In this document: positions 27,837 to 38,400 of the stretch, piece after piece | How the letters are laid out: each line of letters starts with the position of its first letter | Position numbering within the stretch: position 1 is the stretch's first letter | From: Pseudoalteromonas espejiana DSM 9414 | GTDB taxonomy: Bacteria > Pseudomonadota > Gammaproteobacteria > Enterobacterales > Alteromonadaceae | Direction of reading: 5' to 3' | NCBI RefSeq assembly: GCF_002221525.1 | Contig: NZ_CP011028.1 | Coordinates: forward strand, 383,001-447,000 | DNA length: 64,000 bases | Made by a program: the position numbers and the translations under genes | Notes under the pieces: model-generated | Database searches by the model: none | The model's input: only the letters and a program-made list of their open reading frames with translations | What the model was told of the DNA's origin: nothing

Positions 27837-28987
27837 GTGTAATTAACACTATGCTAAAAAATATTGACCAGCGCCAAACAACGCACACGAATGAGCAGGC
27901 TGCAAGTGTTGCTATATCACCAGTGAGAGATTACCAAAGTGTGTTGTTTAAAGTATTAAGTGTTTTGCTTGCCTGCGTATTAATTATTGCTGCTTATATA
28001 TATTTACCTGTTGCTCAGCCGCACAATAATTCAAATAAATTAATAGCTAATCCTGAACCTGGTAGTGAGCTAACAGTTGAAGCTCCTCAAACTAATGATG
28101 CCCAAAATGAAGTGGCTAAAGAGCCGGCTATTACACAAAGCATAAATACAGAAGCTCGTGTGCAAACAGAGCAAGTTGCTCGTTTAACGCCGCCTAAAAG
28201 TATCTCGGAGCCCGCTGCGTCAAGTAATAAAAGCATACAGCCTACGACTAGCGCTCAGCCTAAATTAAAAGCGGCTATCGAAGTGCCTACACCGGTTATA
28301 GCTAAAACAGCGCAAAAGCCGGCTAGTAATAGCCTTGAACGCGATGCGGATAGCCTAAAAAACACACCTTCAGATAACAAAATAGTTAAAGTGGCTAGCA
28401 AAAGGCAGAGCAAAGCACAGCTTATAGAGCAGCAGTTAACACAAGCCAAGCAAGCTTTGCAGTTTGCATTATATGATGATGCAATAAATGATTTATCCGC
28501 TATTTTAGCAAAAGCGCCTGAGCACATTGAAGCTCGTAATTTATTAGCTGCAACGTATTTTCAGCAGCAAGATGTGCTTATGGCTCAGCAGTTATTAGTG
28601 GCGGGGATTAAAATAAAACCAGAGGTTGTTCAGTGGCGGGTGATGCTCAGTAAAATTTTAATTATGCAGCAAGAGTACGAAGGGGTGCTTGCATTACTGG
28701 TTAATGAGTTAGAGCCACATGCTAATTTAGAGTTTTGGGTGTTAAAAGGCACAGCAGCACAAAATGCGCAGCAACATCAAGTAGCGTTAAATAGCTTTAC
28801 CCAGCTTACGCAAATTCAGCCTCAGCAGGCTAAGTGGTGGCTTGCGTTGGCTACTTCTAAAGATGCGCTAGGGGAGTTTATTGATGCAAAACACCTTTAT
28901 AAAGTTGCGCTTGATTTAGGTGGCTTAAATGCAGCAATGACTCAACATGCATTGCAGCGTTTAGTTGCGCTAAAGGAGGCAGCATGA
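27833..28987 (+). CDS. mshN: MshN, TPR protein of MSHA biogenesis
   Basis: From the ATG at 27833, overlapping the mshM stop, the protein has 384 residues: a short cytoplasmic N-terminus SVINTMLKNIDQRQ, one membrane helix (about 42-62), a low-complexity Ala/Pro/Thr/Lys-rich stretch (70-195) and a C-terminal array of about five tetratricopeptide-like repeats. The longer frame from the GTG at 27812 would overlap more of mshM and is less likely. The role is assembly scaffolding in the periplasm, inferred from the family. Confidence 0.86.
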   Translation: MSVINTMLKNIDQRQTTHTNEQAASVAISPVRDYQSVLFKVLSVLLACVLIIAAYIYLPVAQPHNNSNKLIANPEPGSELTVEAPQTNDAQNEVAKEPAITQSINTEARVQTEQVARLTPPKSISEPAASSNKSIQPTTSAQPKLKAAIEVPTPVIAKTAQKPASNSLERDADSLKNTPSDNKIVKVASKRQSKAQLIEQQLTQAKQALQFALYDDAINDLSAILAKAPEHIEARNLLAATYFQQQDVLMAQQLLVAGIKIKPEVVQWRVMLSKILIMQQEYEGVLALLVNELEPHANLEFWVLKGTAAQNAQQHQVALNSFTQLTQIQPQQAKWWLALATSKDALGEFIDAKHLYKVALDLGGLNAAMTQHALQRLVALKEAA

Positions 28988-30711
28988 GACCTAGTTTAAA
29001 AATGCGCTTAGGCGACTTGCTTGTTCACGAGCAAATGATTTCTGAAGCACAACTAAGCGAAGCGCTTAATGTTCAGGCTGCCTCAGGGCGTAAACTCGGC
29101 GCCACTTTAATTGCGCTTAATTTTATCAGTGAGCCGCAATTATTAAGATTTTTAGCACAGCAATTACAAATTCCGTTTTTAGATATTTCACAGCGTAAAA
29201 TATCATCAGAAGTATCTAAATTACTCTCAGAGGTATACGCCAGGCGCTACAGAGCGCTTGTAATAGAAGACAATGGTGACTCTGTTTTAGTGGGGATGAG
29301 TGACCCCGCAGATTTAAGAGCGCTTGATCAATTAGCGCCCATGCTAGCGCCAAAACGCTTAGAGTTAGCCGTTGTGCAAGAAAGCCAGCTTATGGCTGCC
29401 TTTGATAATGTGTATCGACGCACCGAAGATATTACCAACTTTGCCGAAAAGCTACATGAAGAGTATGAGGATGTTGAAGAGTTTGACCTTAACTCTTTAG
29501 CTGACGAAACCTCTGATGCAACGGTTGTTAAGCTACTACAATCTATTTTTGAAGATGCCGTACAAGTTCGTGCGTCAGATATTCATATAGAGCCTGATGA
29601 AAGGCTACTGCGTATTCGCCAGCGAGTAGATGGTGTATTACAAGAGCACACGTTAAACCAAGTTAAAATTGCCTCTGCGTTAGTGCTCAGGCTTAAATTA
29701 ATGTCAGGTTTAGACATATCAGAAAAACGTTTACCGCAAGATGGCCGCTTCAATATAAAAGTTCATACTCATAGTATTGATGTGCGTTTATCAACCATGC
29801 CAGTGCAATATGGTGAGTCGGTTGTTATGCGACTACTTGACCAGTCAGCTGGGCTTTTATCACTAGATGAAACCGGTATGCCGGTACATATTTTAAAGCG
29901 CTTGCGCAGCATTATAAAGCGCCCACATGGCATGGTACTAGTAACAGGCCCTACCGGCTCAGGTAAAACCACCACGTTATACGGCGCTTTAAGTGAGCTT
30001 AATCAACAAGAAAGCAAAATTATTACCGTAGAGGATCCTGTTGAATACCGCATTGGCCGTGTAAATCAGGTGCAAATAAACAACAAAATAGGCTTAAGTT
30101 TTGCCAGTGTTTTACGCACCACCCTAAGACAAGACCCCGATATTATTATGGTGGGGGAAATGCGTGACCAAGAAACCGTAGATATAGGTTTGAGGGCTGC
30201 ATTAACAGGTCATTTGGTGCTTTCTACTTTGCATACCAATGATGCGATATCAAGTGCTATGCGCTTAATTGATATGGGAGCGCCGGCTTACCTCGTTGCG
30301 AGTTCATTACGCGCCATTATTGCTCAGCGCCTCGTAAGGCGAATTTGTCCAGAATGTAAAATCCCGTACCACCCTGATAAACAAGAGCAAAGCTGGCTCA
30401 CTTATTTAGGTGAAAACCTAAGCAATACACAATTTTGGCGAGGACAAGGCTGTACCGCTTGTAATCATAGTGGTTACAAAGGCCGAGTAGGTATTTTTGA
30501 ACTACTAGAAATGAACGATGCCATGATGGACGCACTGCGTAATAACGATACTCAGCAGTTTGCTGAAGCTGCCAAAAATAGCGCTAATTTTGCTCCGCTT
30601 TCATTTATGGCTTTAACTTACGCAAAGCAAGGGGTTACGTCGTTAGATGAGGTATTTAAAGTGGCTGAATATGTCCCCGAAATAGTAGGTGATGACGATG
30701 CAGCTATATAG
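28984..30711 (+). CDS. mshE: MshE, pilus extension ATPase with cyclic di-GMP-binding MshEN domain
   Basis: This is the hexameric cytoplasmic motor that polymerises MshA. The N-terminus carries the two-part MshEN pattern: LGDLLVHEQMIS at about residue 9 and LGATLIALNFIS at about residue 37, with the Leu and Gln spacing known to bind cyclic di-GMP in Vibrio cholerae MshE. The motor follows: Walker A GPTGSGKTTT, Asp box, Walker B IIMVGEMRDQET, His box LSTLHTNDA and the tetracysteine metal site CPEC ... CTAC. The length (575) is normal. Pilus extension is therefore expected to respond to cyclic di-GMP. It starts by 4-base overlap with mshN. Confidence 0.95.
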   Translation: MRPSLKMRLGDLLVHEQMISEAQLSEALNVQAASGRKLGATLIALNFISEPQLLRFLAQQLQIPFLDISQRKISSEVSKLLSEVYARRYRALVIEDNGDSVLVGMSDPADLRALDQLAPMLAPKRLELAVVQESQLMAAFDNVYRRTEDITNFAEKLHEEYEDVEEFDLNSLADETSDATVVKLLQSIFEDAVQVRASDIHIEPDERLLRIRQRVDGVLQEHTLNQVKIASALVLRLKLMSGLDISEKRLPQDGRFNIKVHTHSIDVRLSTMPVQYGESVVMRLLDQSAGLLSLDETGMPVHILKRLRSIIKRPHGMVLVTGPTGSGKTTTLYGALSELNQQESKIITVEDPVEYRIGRVNQVQINNKIGLSFASVLRTTLRQDPDIIMVGEMRDQETVDIGLRAALTGHLVLSTLHTNDAISSAMRLIDMGAPAYLVASSLRAIIAQRLVRRICPECKIPYHPDKQEQSWLTYLGENLSNTQFWRGQGCTACNHSGYKGRVGIFELLEMNDAMMDALRNNDTQQFAEAAKNSANFAPLSFMALTYAKQGVTSLDEVFKVAEYVPEIVGDDDAAI

Positions 30712-31915
30712 TTATAAGGCTAAAGATGCCAAAGGTGCCTTGGTAAAAGGTCGCGTTGAAGCTAATAACCAAGCGGGCGTGGCCGACAGCTTACTAAAAC
30801 GACAATACATACCTATTTCTATTTCGTTAGTTGAAACAAAAAATAATATTAAATTATTTGATAACTTGTTTAATGAAAAAATTAGCCTTGATGACATGAT
30901 CATGTTTTCACGGCAAATGTACTCATTACTCAAGGCGGGTATTCCTATTATTAGAGCCATGGTTGGGCTGGCCGATACAACTCAAAATAAAGAGTTTAAA
31001 AGTGTTCTTCTTGAGGTTACACGTCAATTAGAGCAAGGCCGTGAGCTCTCTAGTGCGTTAGCTATACACAATAAAATATTTAGTCGCTTAACTATTTCTA
31101 TGGTGAAAGTAGGTGAAGGATCGGGGCGCTTAGAAGATGCCTTTTATCAACTGGCCATTTACTTTGAAAAAGAGCAAGAAACCCGTAAACGCATTAAAGC
31201 GGCTATGCGTTACCCTACTTTTGTAATTTTAGCGCTATTTGTTGCCATGATCATTTTAAACATTTTTGTGATCCCGACATTTGCCAGCATGTTTGAAAAG
31301 TTCGATGCCGAACTCCCCCTAATGACACAAATACTTATAGGTACGAGCAACTTTTTTGTTAACTACTGGTGGTTACTTGCGCTTTTGTGTGTGGGCGGGG
31401 TAATTGGTTGGCGACGTTATTTAAATACCAGCGCTGGGCGCTTTAAATGGGATCAACATAAGTTAAAAATTCCATTTGTGGGTGATATTTTAAAGCGCAC
31501 CTTACTTGGCCGCTATAGCCAAAGCTTAGCCATGGTATTGCGCTCGGGTGTGCCGATGACGACAGGGCTCTCATTAACGGCGCACGCTGTAGATAATAGC
31601 TACATGGAAAAAGCCATTATTACTATGCGTCAAGATATAGAAAAAGGCGACAGCTTATTGCGGGCTTCTAGAAGCAGTGAGTTATTTTCGCAGCTTGTTT
31701 TGCAAATGGTGGCAGTAGGTGAAGAAACGGGCCGTGTTGATGAATTATTACAAGAGGCTGCTGATTTTTATGAGCGAGAAGTTGATTACGACTTACGTAG
31801 TTTAACAGCAAAAATAGAGCCTATTTTAACGGTATTTGTTGCCATTATGGTGCTTATTTTAGCGCTAGGTATATTTATGCCAATGTGGAACATGATGTCG
31901 GCAATTAAAGGGTAA
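30698..31915 (+). CDS. mshG: MshG, inner-membrane platform protein (PilC/GspF-like)
   Basis: This polytopic platform protein is rotated by MshE. It starts MQLYSYKAKDAKG and has two repeated T2SSF domains: first FSRQMYSLLKAGIPI, second YSQSLAMVLRSGVPM. Three membrane helices lie at about 170-190, 215-240 and 375-400. I chose the ATG at 30698 because AGGTGA lies five bases upstream; GTG 30689 and ATG 30692 are alternatives. It overlaps the end of mshE by 14 bases. Confidence 0.92.
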   Translation: MQLYSYKAKDAKGALVKGRVEANNQAGVADSLLKRQYIPISISLVETKNNIKLFDNLFNEKISLDDMIMFSRQMYSLLKAGIPIIRAMVGLADTTQNKEFKSVLLEVTRQLEQGRELSSALAIHNKIFSRLTISMVKVGEGSGRLEDAFYQLAIYFEKEQETRKRIKAAMRYPTFVILALFVAMIILNIFVIPTFASMFEKFDAELPLMTQILIGTSNFFVNYWWLLALLCVGGVIGWRRYLNTSAGRFKWDQHKLKIPFVGDILKRTLLGRYSQSLAMVLRSGVPMTTGLSLTAHAVDNSYMEKAIITMRQDIEKGDSLLRASRSSELFSQLVLQMVAVGEETGRVDELLQEAADFYEREVDYDLRSLTAKIEPILTVFVAIMVLILALGIFMPMWNMMSAIKG

Positions 31916-31920
31916 CTAAC

Positions 31921-32505
31921 GTGGGTAGCCTACGAGCGCGCTCAGCAGGTTTTTCGTTATTTGAACTCGTTTTAGTGGTGGCTTTACTGGCAGTTATTAT
32001 GGTTTTTGCTATACCTCAATACATAGGGATTAAAAATCAAGCACATAGTGCCAGTGTAGATGTAGTTGCTGGTGGTTTTGCCTCAGCGCTTTCAATGGTA
32101 CGCGGGCAGTGGGAGCTAGAGGGGCGACCTAAAGGCGCTAATTATACAACGCATATTAATTACGGAGGTGTCATTGTTGGCGTTGATGGGGAGAGAGGCA
32201 CACCAACAAGTGATAAAACAATAAAAGTAGACACGCGCGCGAGTGCAATGAATGCAAAGCAGTGCCAGCAAGTATTAAATGTAATTTTACAAGACGCGCC
32301 TTCAAGCACGTTAAGTAATGAGATTTCAACAATAACGAAGGTGAGCTTTTTAGTACGTTACAACGCAAAAAAATCGCAATGTATCTATTATTTAACTCAT
32401 CACTTAAATACTGAAAACATACCTATTGATGGCGCTGTAATGGCTAAACAAGTAGGTTTTTCGTACTTTCCTATAACGGGCAAAGTGCATACTTTTAAAA
32501 ACTAA
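31921..32505 (+). CDS. mshB: MshB-like minor prepilin
   Basis: This 194-residue type IV prepilin has a 10-residue leader ending in Gly, cleaved before FSLFELVLVV with Glu at mature position 5, then the N-terminal hydrophobic helix. It has one Cys pair in the C-terminal half. The start is a GTG at 31921, with AAAGGG seven bases upstream. Its position directly before mshA matches mshB of Vibrio. The usual small gene mshF between mshG and mshB is not present. Confidence 0.82.
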   Translation: MGSLRARSAGFSLFELVLVVALLAVIMVFAIPQYIGIKNQAHSASVDVVAGGFASALSMVRGQWELEGRPKGANYTTHINYGGVIVGVDGERGTPTSDKTIKVDTRASAMNAKQCQQVLNVILQDAPSSTLSNEISTITKVSFLVRYNAKKSQCIYYLTHHLNTENIPIDGAVMAKQVGFSYFPITGKVHTFKN

Positions 32506-32527
32506 GTAATTAGAAAGAGGCTTACTT

Positions 32528-33088
32528 ATGAAAACGCAGTCAATAAATAAACCAATCAACATGCAAGCGGGTTTTACGCTCGTTGAACTTATCATTGTAA
32601 TCGTGATTTTAGGGATTTTAGCAGTAACCGCCGCCCCTCGGTTTTTAAACCTACAAGGTGATGCGAATGCTTCCACACTTGAAGGCTTACAAGGCTCAAT
32701 TCGAAGCGGTATGAACATTGTCAATGGTAAGTCTATTATCGCAAGCAACCATAAAAAAGCGACTGCAACGGTGACTGTTGATACTGGCGATGCAGTAGCT
32801 ACTGTTTATGGCTACCCTGCGGCGACAGAAGCAGCCTTTGAGGCTTTTTTAGATGTTGACTTTGCGGATGGTAGCGCTGATGCAGATGGCACTGCTGACA
32901 CTGTTGACTCAAAAGACTTTAATATAGATGCAACCACCACAGCGGGTACCGCTGTTATCTATCCAAATAGTTATGTAGCTGGAGATAACTGCCGTATTGA
33001 ATATACACAAGCTGCAGATGCAAACGATGGAACTCCACCTGTGTCTGTTACACCTCCAACTGTTACGCTTATTACTAGCGGGTGTTAA
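32528..33088 (+). CDS. mshA: MshA, major pilin subunit
   Basis: This is the structural subunit of the mannose-sensitive haemagglutinin pilus. The 186-residue precursor has a 15-residue leader ending in Gly, mature N-terminus FTLVELIIVIVILGILAVTAAPRF, then an alpha-beta head with an Asp/Ala/Thr-rich variable surface loop. The C-terminal Cys pair (CRIEYT ... SGC at the very end) forms the D-region disulfide. An AAAGAGG site stands in front of the ATG. MSHA pili mediate attachment to chitin, plankton and biofilm surfaces. Confidence 0.94.
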   Translation: MKTQSINKPINMQAGFTLVELIIVIVILGILAVTAAPRFLNLQGDANASTLEGLQGSIRSGMNIVNGKSIIASNHKKATATVTVDTGDAVATVYGYPAATEAAFEAFLDVDFADGSADADGTADTVDSKDFNIDATTTAGTAVIYPNSYVAGDNCRIEYTQAADANDGTPPVSVTPPTVTLITSGC

Positions 33089-33097
33089 TTTATATAA

Positions 33098-33589
33098 ATG
33101 AATAGCAGTAGTAATCAACGATTGCGTGGCTTCACTCTTGTTGAATTAATTATTACCTTAGTTATTTTGGGCATACTGTCGGTAACGGCAGTGCCCAAAT
33201 TTCTGGGCAGTTCAACAGAAGATGCATACGCGTATCGAGATAGGCTATTAAATGCTCTGCGCACAGTGCAATTACGCGCTATGCAAAACACCGCAACAAC
33301 CAGCTGCCACACCCTGTATATATCAACAACATTAGTGGCAGGGCCCGAGCCTGGTGCGTGTACTGGGGGCGCAAGCACCAATAACAGTGAGCACTTAGTA
33401 GTACAAATAAATACCCAGCGTAGTGATGTACGTTTTAATGCATTAGATAGTAATGCCAATGTGTTTACACAAATTAGCTTTGATCCATTGGGCCGAGTAG
33501 ATCAAAACTGCACCGTGCAATGTAAAATTGATATTGATTTGGCTGCTGTTTGTATTAGTGGCGAAGGGCTTATTTATGCCTGCCCTTAA
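33098..33589 (+). CDS. mshC: MshC-like minor prepilin
   Basis: This 163-residue minor pilin has leader MNSSSNQRLRG, cleaved before FTLVELIITLVILGILS with Glu at position 5. The head domain has six Cys, including CTVQCKID near the C-terminus. It lies nine bases after mshA, in the order expected for mshC. Minor pilins of this type prime fibre assembly at the tip. Confidence 0.85.
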   Translation: MNSSSNQRLRGFTLVELIITLVILGILSVTAVPKFLGSSTEDAYAYRDRLLNALRTVQLRAMQNTATTSCHTLYISTTLVAGPEPGACTGGASTNNSEHLVVQINTQRSDVRFNALDSNANVFTQISFDPLGRVDQNCTVQCKIDIDLAAVCISGEGLIYACP

Positions 33590-34115
33590 ACAGCGTGGCT
33601 TTACTTTAATTGAGTTAATTATTGGCATTGTCATGTTTGCTATTGCGCTCAGCATTATTACAGCTCTTATTGCGCCGCAAGCTAAGCAAAGCGCTGCGCC
33701 TATTATAGCTTTAAGGGCTTCAGAACTTGGCCAAGCATTAATGAATGAAATGCTTGGGAAGTCATTTGATGAACATAGTGAACGTTCCCCACCATTTAGA
33801 CGCTGCTCCGAAACCAGTTTAGGCGCACAGCCATGTAGCTTAACTTCTGAGCTAGGCGCAGATAATACTGAAGTACGCTCAAATTTTAACGACGTGGATG
33901 ATTACATCGCGCTTACAGGCCAGCCAATTAGCGATAGTTTAGGAAATACATTAGTGCCATATGCTGACTTTTCGCTTTCTGTACAAGTCCAATACGACAG
34001 CGACTTAAACCAAGCTACTAATAACGATGGCGTTGCCTTTAAACGAATTACCATTGAAGTAACTTCACCCTTAGGTGAGGTGTATGGTTTTAGTGCATAC
34101 AAAGGTAATTACTAA
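33576..34115 (+). CDS. mshD: MshD-like minor prepilin
   Basis: From the ATG at 33576 the protein has 179 residues with leader MPALKQRG, cleaved before FTLIELIIGIVMFAIAL. The open frame continues upstream to 33528, but that would place 16 extra residues before the leader, so the internal ATG is chosen. It overlaps the end of mshC by 14 bases and ends on the first base of mshO. Confidence 0.85.
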   Translation: MPALKQRGFTLIELIIGIVMFAIALSIITALIAPQAKQSAAPIIALRASELGQALMNEMLGKSFDEHSERSPPFRRCSETSLGAQPCSLTSELGADNTEVRSNFNDVDDYIALTGQPISDSLGNTLVPYADFSLSVQVQYDSDLNQATNNDGVAFKRITIEVTSPLGEVYGFSAYKGNY

Positions 34116-34954
34116 TGTATTACGCTAAAAACAAATATGGGTTTACTTTAGTTGAGTTGTTACTAGTAATGGTCATCATTGGTATTTTAGCGGTAACTTC
34201 ATTTTCGTTTATTGGCGCTGGATTTAATATTTATAATCAAGGTGTAAAGCGCCAAGAAGCAGTTGCACAAAGTCGCTTTATTTTAACAAGATTAAGTAAA
34301 GAGCTTCGCCATGCAACACCTAACTCACTGCGCTTAAGCTGCGATAATGTCAGTAATGGCGCGTGTAGTGCACAGCAATGTTTAGAATTTACGCCTTTTT
34401 TATCAGCCACTCATTACACTAATTACTTACCCACTACGGCACCTTTTAATGTTAGCGCTGTAAACTTTGCGCTTAATAACCTTAGTGAGCCACAAGTAAA
34501 CGATTGGGTTAGCATTTACCCGCTTAGTAGTCGTGATATTTACGATGAGGCCCAAAATAAGCGCTTACAAGTTAGCAGTTACTCTGCTTTAACGAGTGAG
34601 CTTGATACATGGCAATTTAGCAAAGCATTTGCACAAGAGTCGCCTAGTAAGCGTCTTTATTTACTAAGCCAACCAGTGAGCTTTTGTATTGAGGGGAGTT
34701 CACTTTATCGCTATAGCGGCTACGGCTTTTACACAAGCCAATTAAACGCTGCTAGCTTACAGGTGTTAGCAGGTGTAAAGCGCGACTTAATGAGTAACTA
34801 TATTTCTAATGATTTAACAGCGAGGCTATTTTTTACCCTAGGGAATATTACATTGGAGCGCAGTGCAGTGGTTAATATATATGCGCAAATGGGGTTTAAC
34901 GATACTGAACAAATGAGTATCAGCCATGAGGTACATGTCCCCAATGTTCCATAA
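34115..34954 (+). CDS. mshO: MshO-like minor prepilin
   Basis: This 279-residue minor pilin, the longest of the set, has leader MYYAKNKYG, cleaved before FTLVELLLVMVIIGILAV, and a large head with several Cys. Size and position match MshO, which is PulJ/GspJ-like. The ATG overlaps the mshD stop by one base, implying translational coupling. Confidence 0.86.
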   Translation: MYYAKNKYGFTLVELLLVMVIIGILAVTSFSFIGAGFNIYNQGVKRQEAVAQSRFILTRLSKELRHATPNSLRLSCDNVSNGACSAQQCLEFTPFLSATHYTNYLPTTAPFNVSAVNFALNNLSEPQVNDWVSIYPLSSRDIYDEAQNKRLQVSSYSALTSELDTWQFSKAFAQESPSKRLYLLSQPVSFCIEGSSLYRYSGYGFYTSQLNAASLQVLAGVKRDLMSNYISNDLTARLFFTLGNITLERSAVVNIYAQMGFNDTEQMSISHEVHVPNVP

Positions 34955-35429
34955 TAGAAAAACAGTAACGCCTGCTAAAAAGCAGCAAGGTAATTTACTC
35001 ATTATTTCGTTGGTTATTATAGTGGCTCTACTCGCATTAGGGCTTGGACTTTCTAAAGTATTATCAGGGGCGGCGCAGCAAAATACGATTGAATATTATG
35101 GAGCCCGCGCTTATATGGCTGCCCAAAGCGGCTTAGAAACGGGTTTAAGCGAAATATTTGCCTTAAATAGTGCAGCGCAAAGGTGCAATGCTGTGACCAC
35201 TAACCGAGCGTTTCAAACTACTTATTTACAAAATTGCTCTGTGCAAGTTAGTTGTAGTGAATACATAGATTTGCCCGATACCAGTACGCGTTCTGGCACG
35301 GTAAATATTTACTACTTACAAAGTGCAGCAACGTGTGCAGCGAATGACTGCGCTGCAGGGGCAGCTTGCCAAAAAGAGTATTGGCAAACACAAAGAACTT
35401 TGAGCGTGGAGGCCAAAACATTACCATGA
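34944..35429 (+). CDS. mshP: MshP-like minor pilin (PilX/GspK-like)
   Basis: From the ATG at 34944 the protein (161 residues) begins MFHNRKTVTPAKKQQG, followed by a long hydrophobic helix starting NLLIISLVIIVALLALG. This matches the MshP/PilX pattern, where the leader ends QG without the canonical FTLxE. ATGs at 34926 and 34935 are in frame; a GAGGT at 34928-34932 favours the 34944 start. The head is Cys-rich. It overlaps mshO by 11 bases and mshQ by four. Confidence 0.8.
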   Translation: MFHNRKTVTPAKKQQGNLLIISLVIIVALLALGLGLSKVLSGAAQQNTIEYYGARAYMAAQSGLETGLSEIFALNSAAQRCNAVTTNRAFQTTYLQNCSVQVSCSEYIDLPDTSTRSGTVNIYYLQSAATCAANDCAAGAACQKEYWQTQRTLSVEAKTLP

Positions 35430-38400
35430 AAAAATACTTTTGGTTGAGCTTATGCTTGTTGAGCCTGTTAGGTAGTTATAGGGTATTTGCTGTATTACCT
35501 AAAATTGAAGGGCGCTTTATAGAGCTGCAAGATACATATACCTCACCGGTTTGGACAAAAATAAATTTTCAGCAGCAATATATAACGCCGCCAGCTGTGT
35601 TTATGCTTTCGACCAACCAAGGTGGAAACCCAGCCATTGTAAGAATACGCAATGTGACCACTACAGGATTTGAGGCTCTGCCGTTAGAGCCTTCAGGAGA
35701 GGATGGTGAGCACATTACAATGGGGGCACATTATTTAGCTGTTGAATACGGCGTACATGAATTTCCCGATGGCACCATTATGGAAGTTGGCAGCACTGAT
35801 CTAATGTTAGAGCTGCAATATGGTTCTAAATCAGGTTTTGCACCATTAACGCCACAGGGTTATAAATCACTTACTTTTGCACAACCGTTCGCTGTAAGGC
35901 CAAATTTTTTTCATTCTTTACAAACCTTAAATAGTTTAGATAGCAACCCACCATCACAAGCGTTAGTCCCCTTTTTGACTGTAGCGGTAGAAACAGGGAG
36001 TTTATCAACTACGGGAGTAAACATAGCATTAGAAGCCTCCGAAACGGCTTTGGGTATTATTGAAAATGAAACCGTAGCATACCTAGCAGTAGAGCCTGGC
36101 AGTAATCGTTCATTTTTAGATGACAGCGGCGCTGAAGTTAGTTGGGAAAGTTTTTTTACCGGATTTGAAGTGGATGGCTGGAATGATGGATGTAACTTTT
36201 TTAGTTTTACTAATGACTTTGATGTAGCCCCATTAGTTGTTGCGAGTAAAAACTCGCGCTTAGAGGAAGATGGTGGCTGGTTACGCAGCTGTAACTTACG
36301 AACAGACCGCTTAGGTATCGTTGTTGATGAGGACCGAAACGCGGATAACGAACGTACTCATGTAAAAGAAGAAGCTTCTATTCTTGCCATGACCAGCACC
36401 TTTGTTCTAAATGGCAGCGTATTAAGCTGTGACCGATTATTCCCTGGAGCCATTGCTACATACAATAATGGGGAAGTGCAGTTAGTTCAGGGCGTTGAAG
36501 TAACAGATAATAATGGCCAGTTTATTACCACAACAAGCTTAATTGCCACGGCGCTGACAAACCCGCCTTTGTGTAATGGGCAAAGTTGTTTAGCCAGTGG
36601 TCAAAACTCTTTAGACCCTAATGAGGCCTCTCAAGTCCCCACAGTTACAAATGATGGCAGCTCAACCGGCGATGTCCCCGTGACATTGGCTGGCGATTAC
36701 TTTTACGACGCATTGCAATTAAGTATGTTAGAAGATACTTATAAAGTAGCAGCCCCAACTCGTATATTTTTAAAAGATACATCATCGTTAATATCTACCT
36801 CCTTTTTAAATATTGGTAAAACTAATATCGATGTTGCTAATGGCGCTTACTTGGCAATTTATGTTGATGGAGCTGTCGCTATAGCGGCTGATGCCAATAT
36901 TGCAGCGTATATTGTTGCTACTGGTGAAGTAAGAATTGCTCAAAATGTCACTTATCAAGGCTCTATTACCTCTGGTACACAAGTGATTACCGAAGGCAGC
37001 TCAACTTTTGATGCCTTGACTGTACCAGACAATATTCCGGGGTTTTGCGGCATTTTTACACCTGTATCGCTTGATCATTACCGACTATCGTTAAGTGACA
37101 ATCAAGGTTTAACATGCGAAGCAAAAGAAATGACCCTCACAGCCTGTGCTAACGATGCGTGCGATTTATTGTTTGATGAACCAACAGCACTTAACCTCTC
37201 ACCCGATAATAACGGGCAACAGAGCTGGGTAACAGGCGAAAATATTACCTTTACAGGCTCTGCAATTATAGAGCTGGCAAAACGTACAACAGGTACTGCT
37301 ACGCTTGGTTATAATACCGCAGACCCTTCTGCACCGCTGCGTTGTTATATAGGAGGTAATAACGTGGGGTTAGGTGGCTGTAAGGTGGTTTTTGCTGATG
37401 CAGGATTTATTTTTAATAACGAAACGGCCAATACCACAGGTATTCCCACTCAATTATCGGGTAAGCCTTCAGATGTAGGTTTTAATGCCGCTAGGTTATC
37501 CATTCAAGCAGTAAAAACAAATACTACCACAGGGGTATGTGAAGCTGCATTTCCTGCAGGTGGGGAGGTAGATTTAGACCTTGCGTATACGTGTAGTGCA
37601 GGTGCTAGCTGCTCAGACCCAGTCGCGCTTAGTAATAGCGGCAATACACATAATGTGCAGCAAGCTTATCAAACATTTCCGCTTACATTTGATCAAGACT
37701 CCAAGGCGCTTATTGCAATTAACTATCCCGATGCAGGTAAGTTAAGCTTAAATGCTCGAACAAATATAGTGCTAGACCCTGTAACTAACTTATCGGTGAG
37801 TTTAACAGGCAGCTCAAACGAATATGTTGTAAAGCCATTTGGCTTAGCGATGCAGGTTGCCAGTGATGGGTATGCAGAAACTGCAAATGATAGCTTATTT
37901 AGGCTCACTGGTGAGTCGTTCGATTTAAAAATGAATGCGGTGCAGTGGCTTGCTGGGCAAGATAACAATAGCGACGGTATCCCTGATAACTACAATAGTA
38001 TTCATAGTAATCCTATTGCTAAACACTTTATTAGCGAAGCGCCTTTAGTTACTAGCAGTTTGCAATTACCAACTCCCGGAAATGAAGGGCAACTAGCAGC
38101 ATTGGCAACAAATGCGTTTGCTGATACGGGTAGCTTGAGTGAATCTATATCGCAATACGCTTATGACCAGGTTGGCATTATAAACTTATTTTCTGGGTTA
38201 CAAGATGCTGATTACTTTGGTGTAGGTGATGTAAACGGGCAGCTCAGTAATGTTGGCCGGTTTGCCCCTTCGCACTATCAAGTATTGGGTATCCAAGCTT
38301 CTGCACAATGTACACAACTAGGCAGTCATTTAACCTATTTAGATCAGCCCTTCGAACTTGGCTTTACCGTACAAGCACTCAATCAAAATAACCAAGTAAT

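Noticed and set aside
33528..33575. Upstream extension of mshD
   Set aside because: It would add 16 residues before the short leader that precedes the prepilin cleavage site; the ATG at 33576 gives a normal leader.
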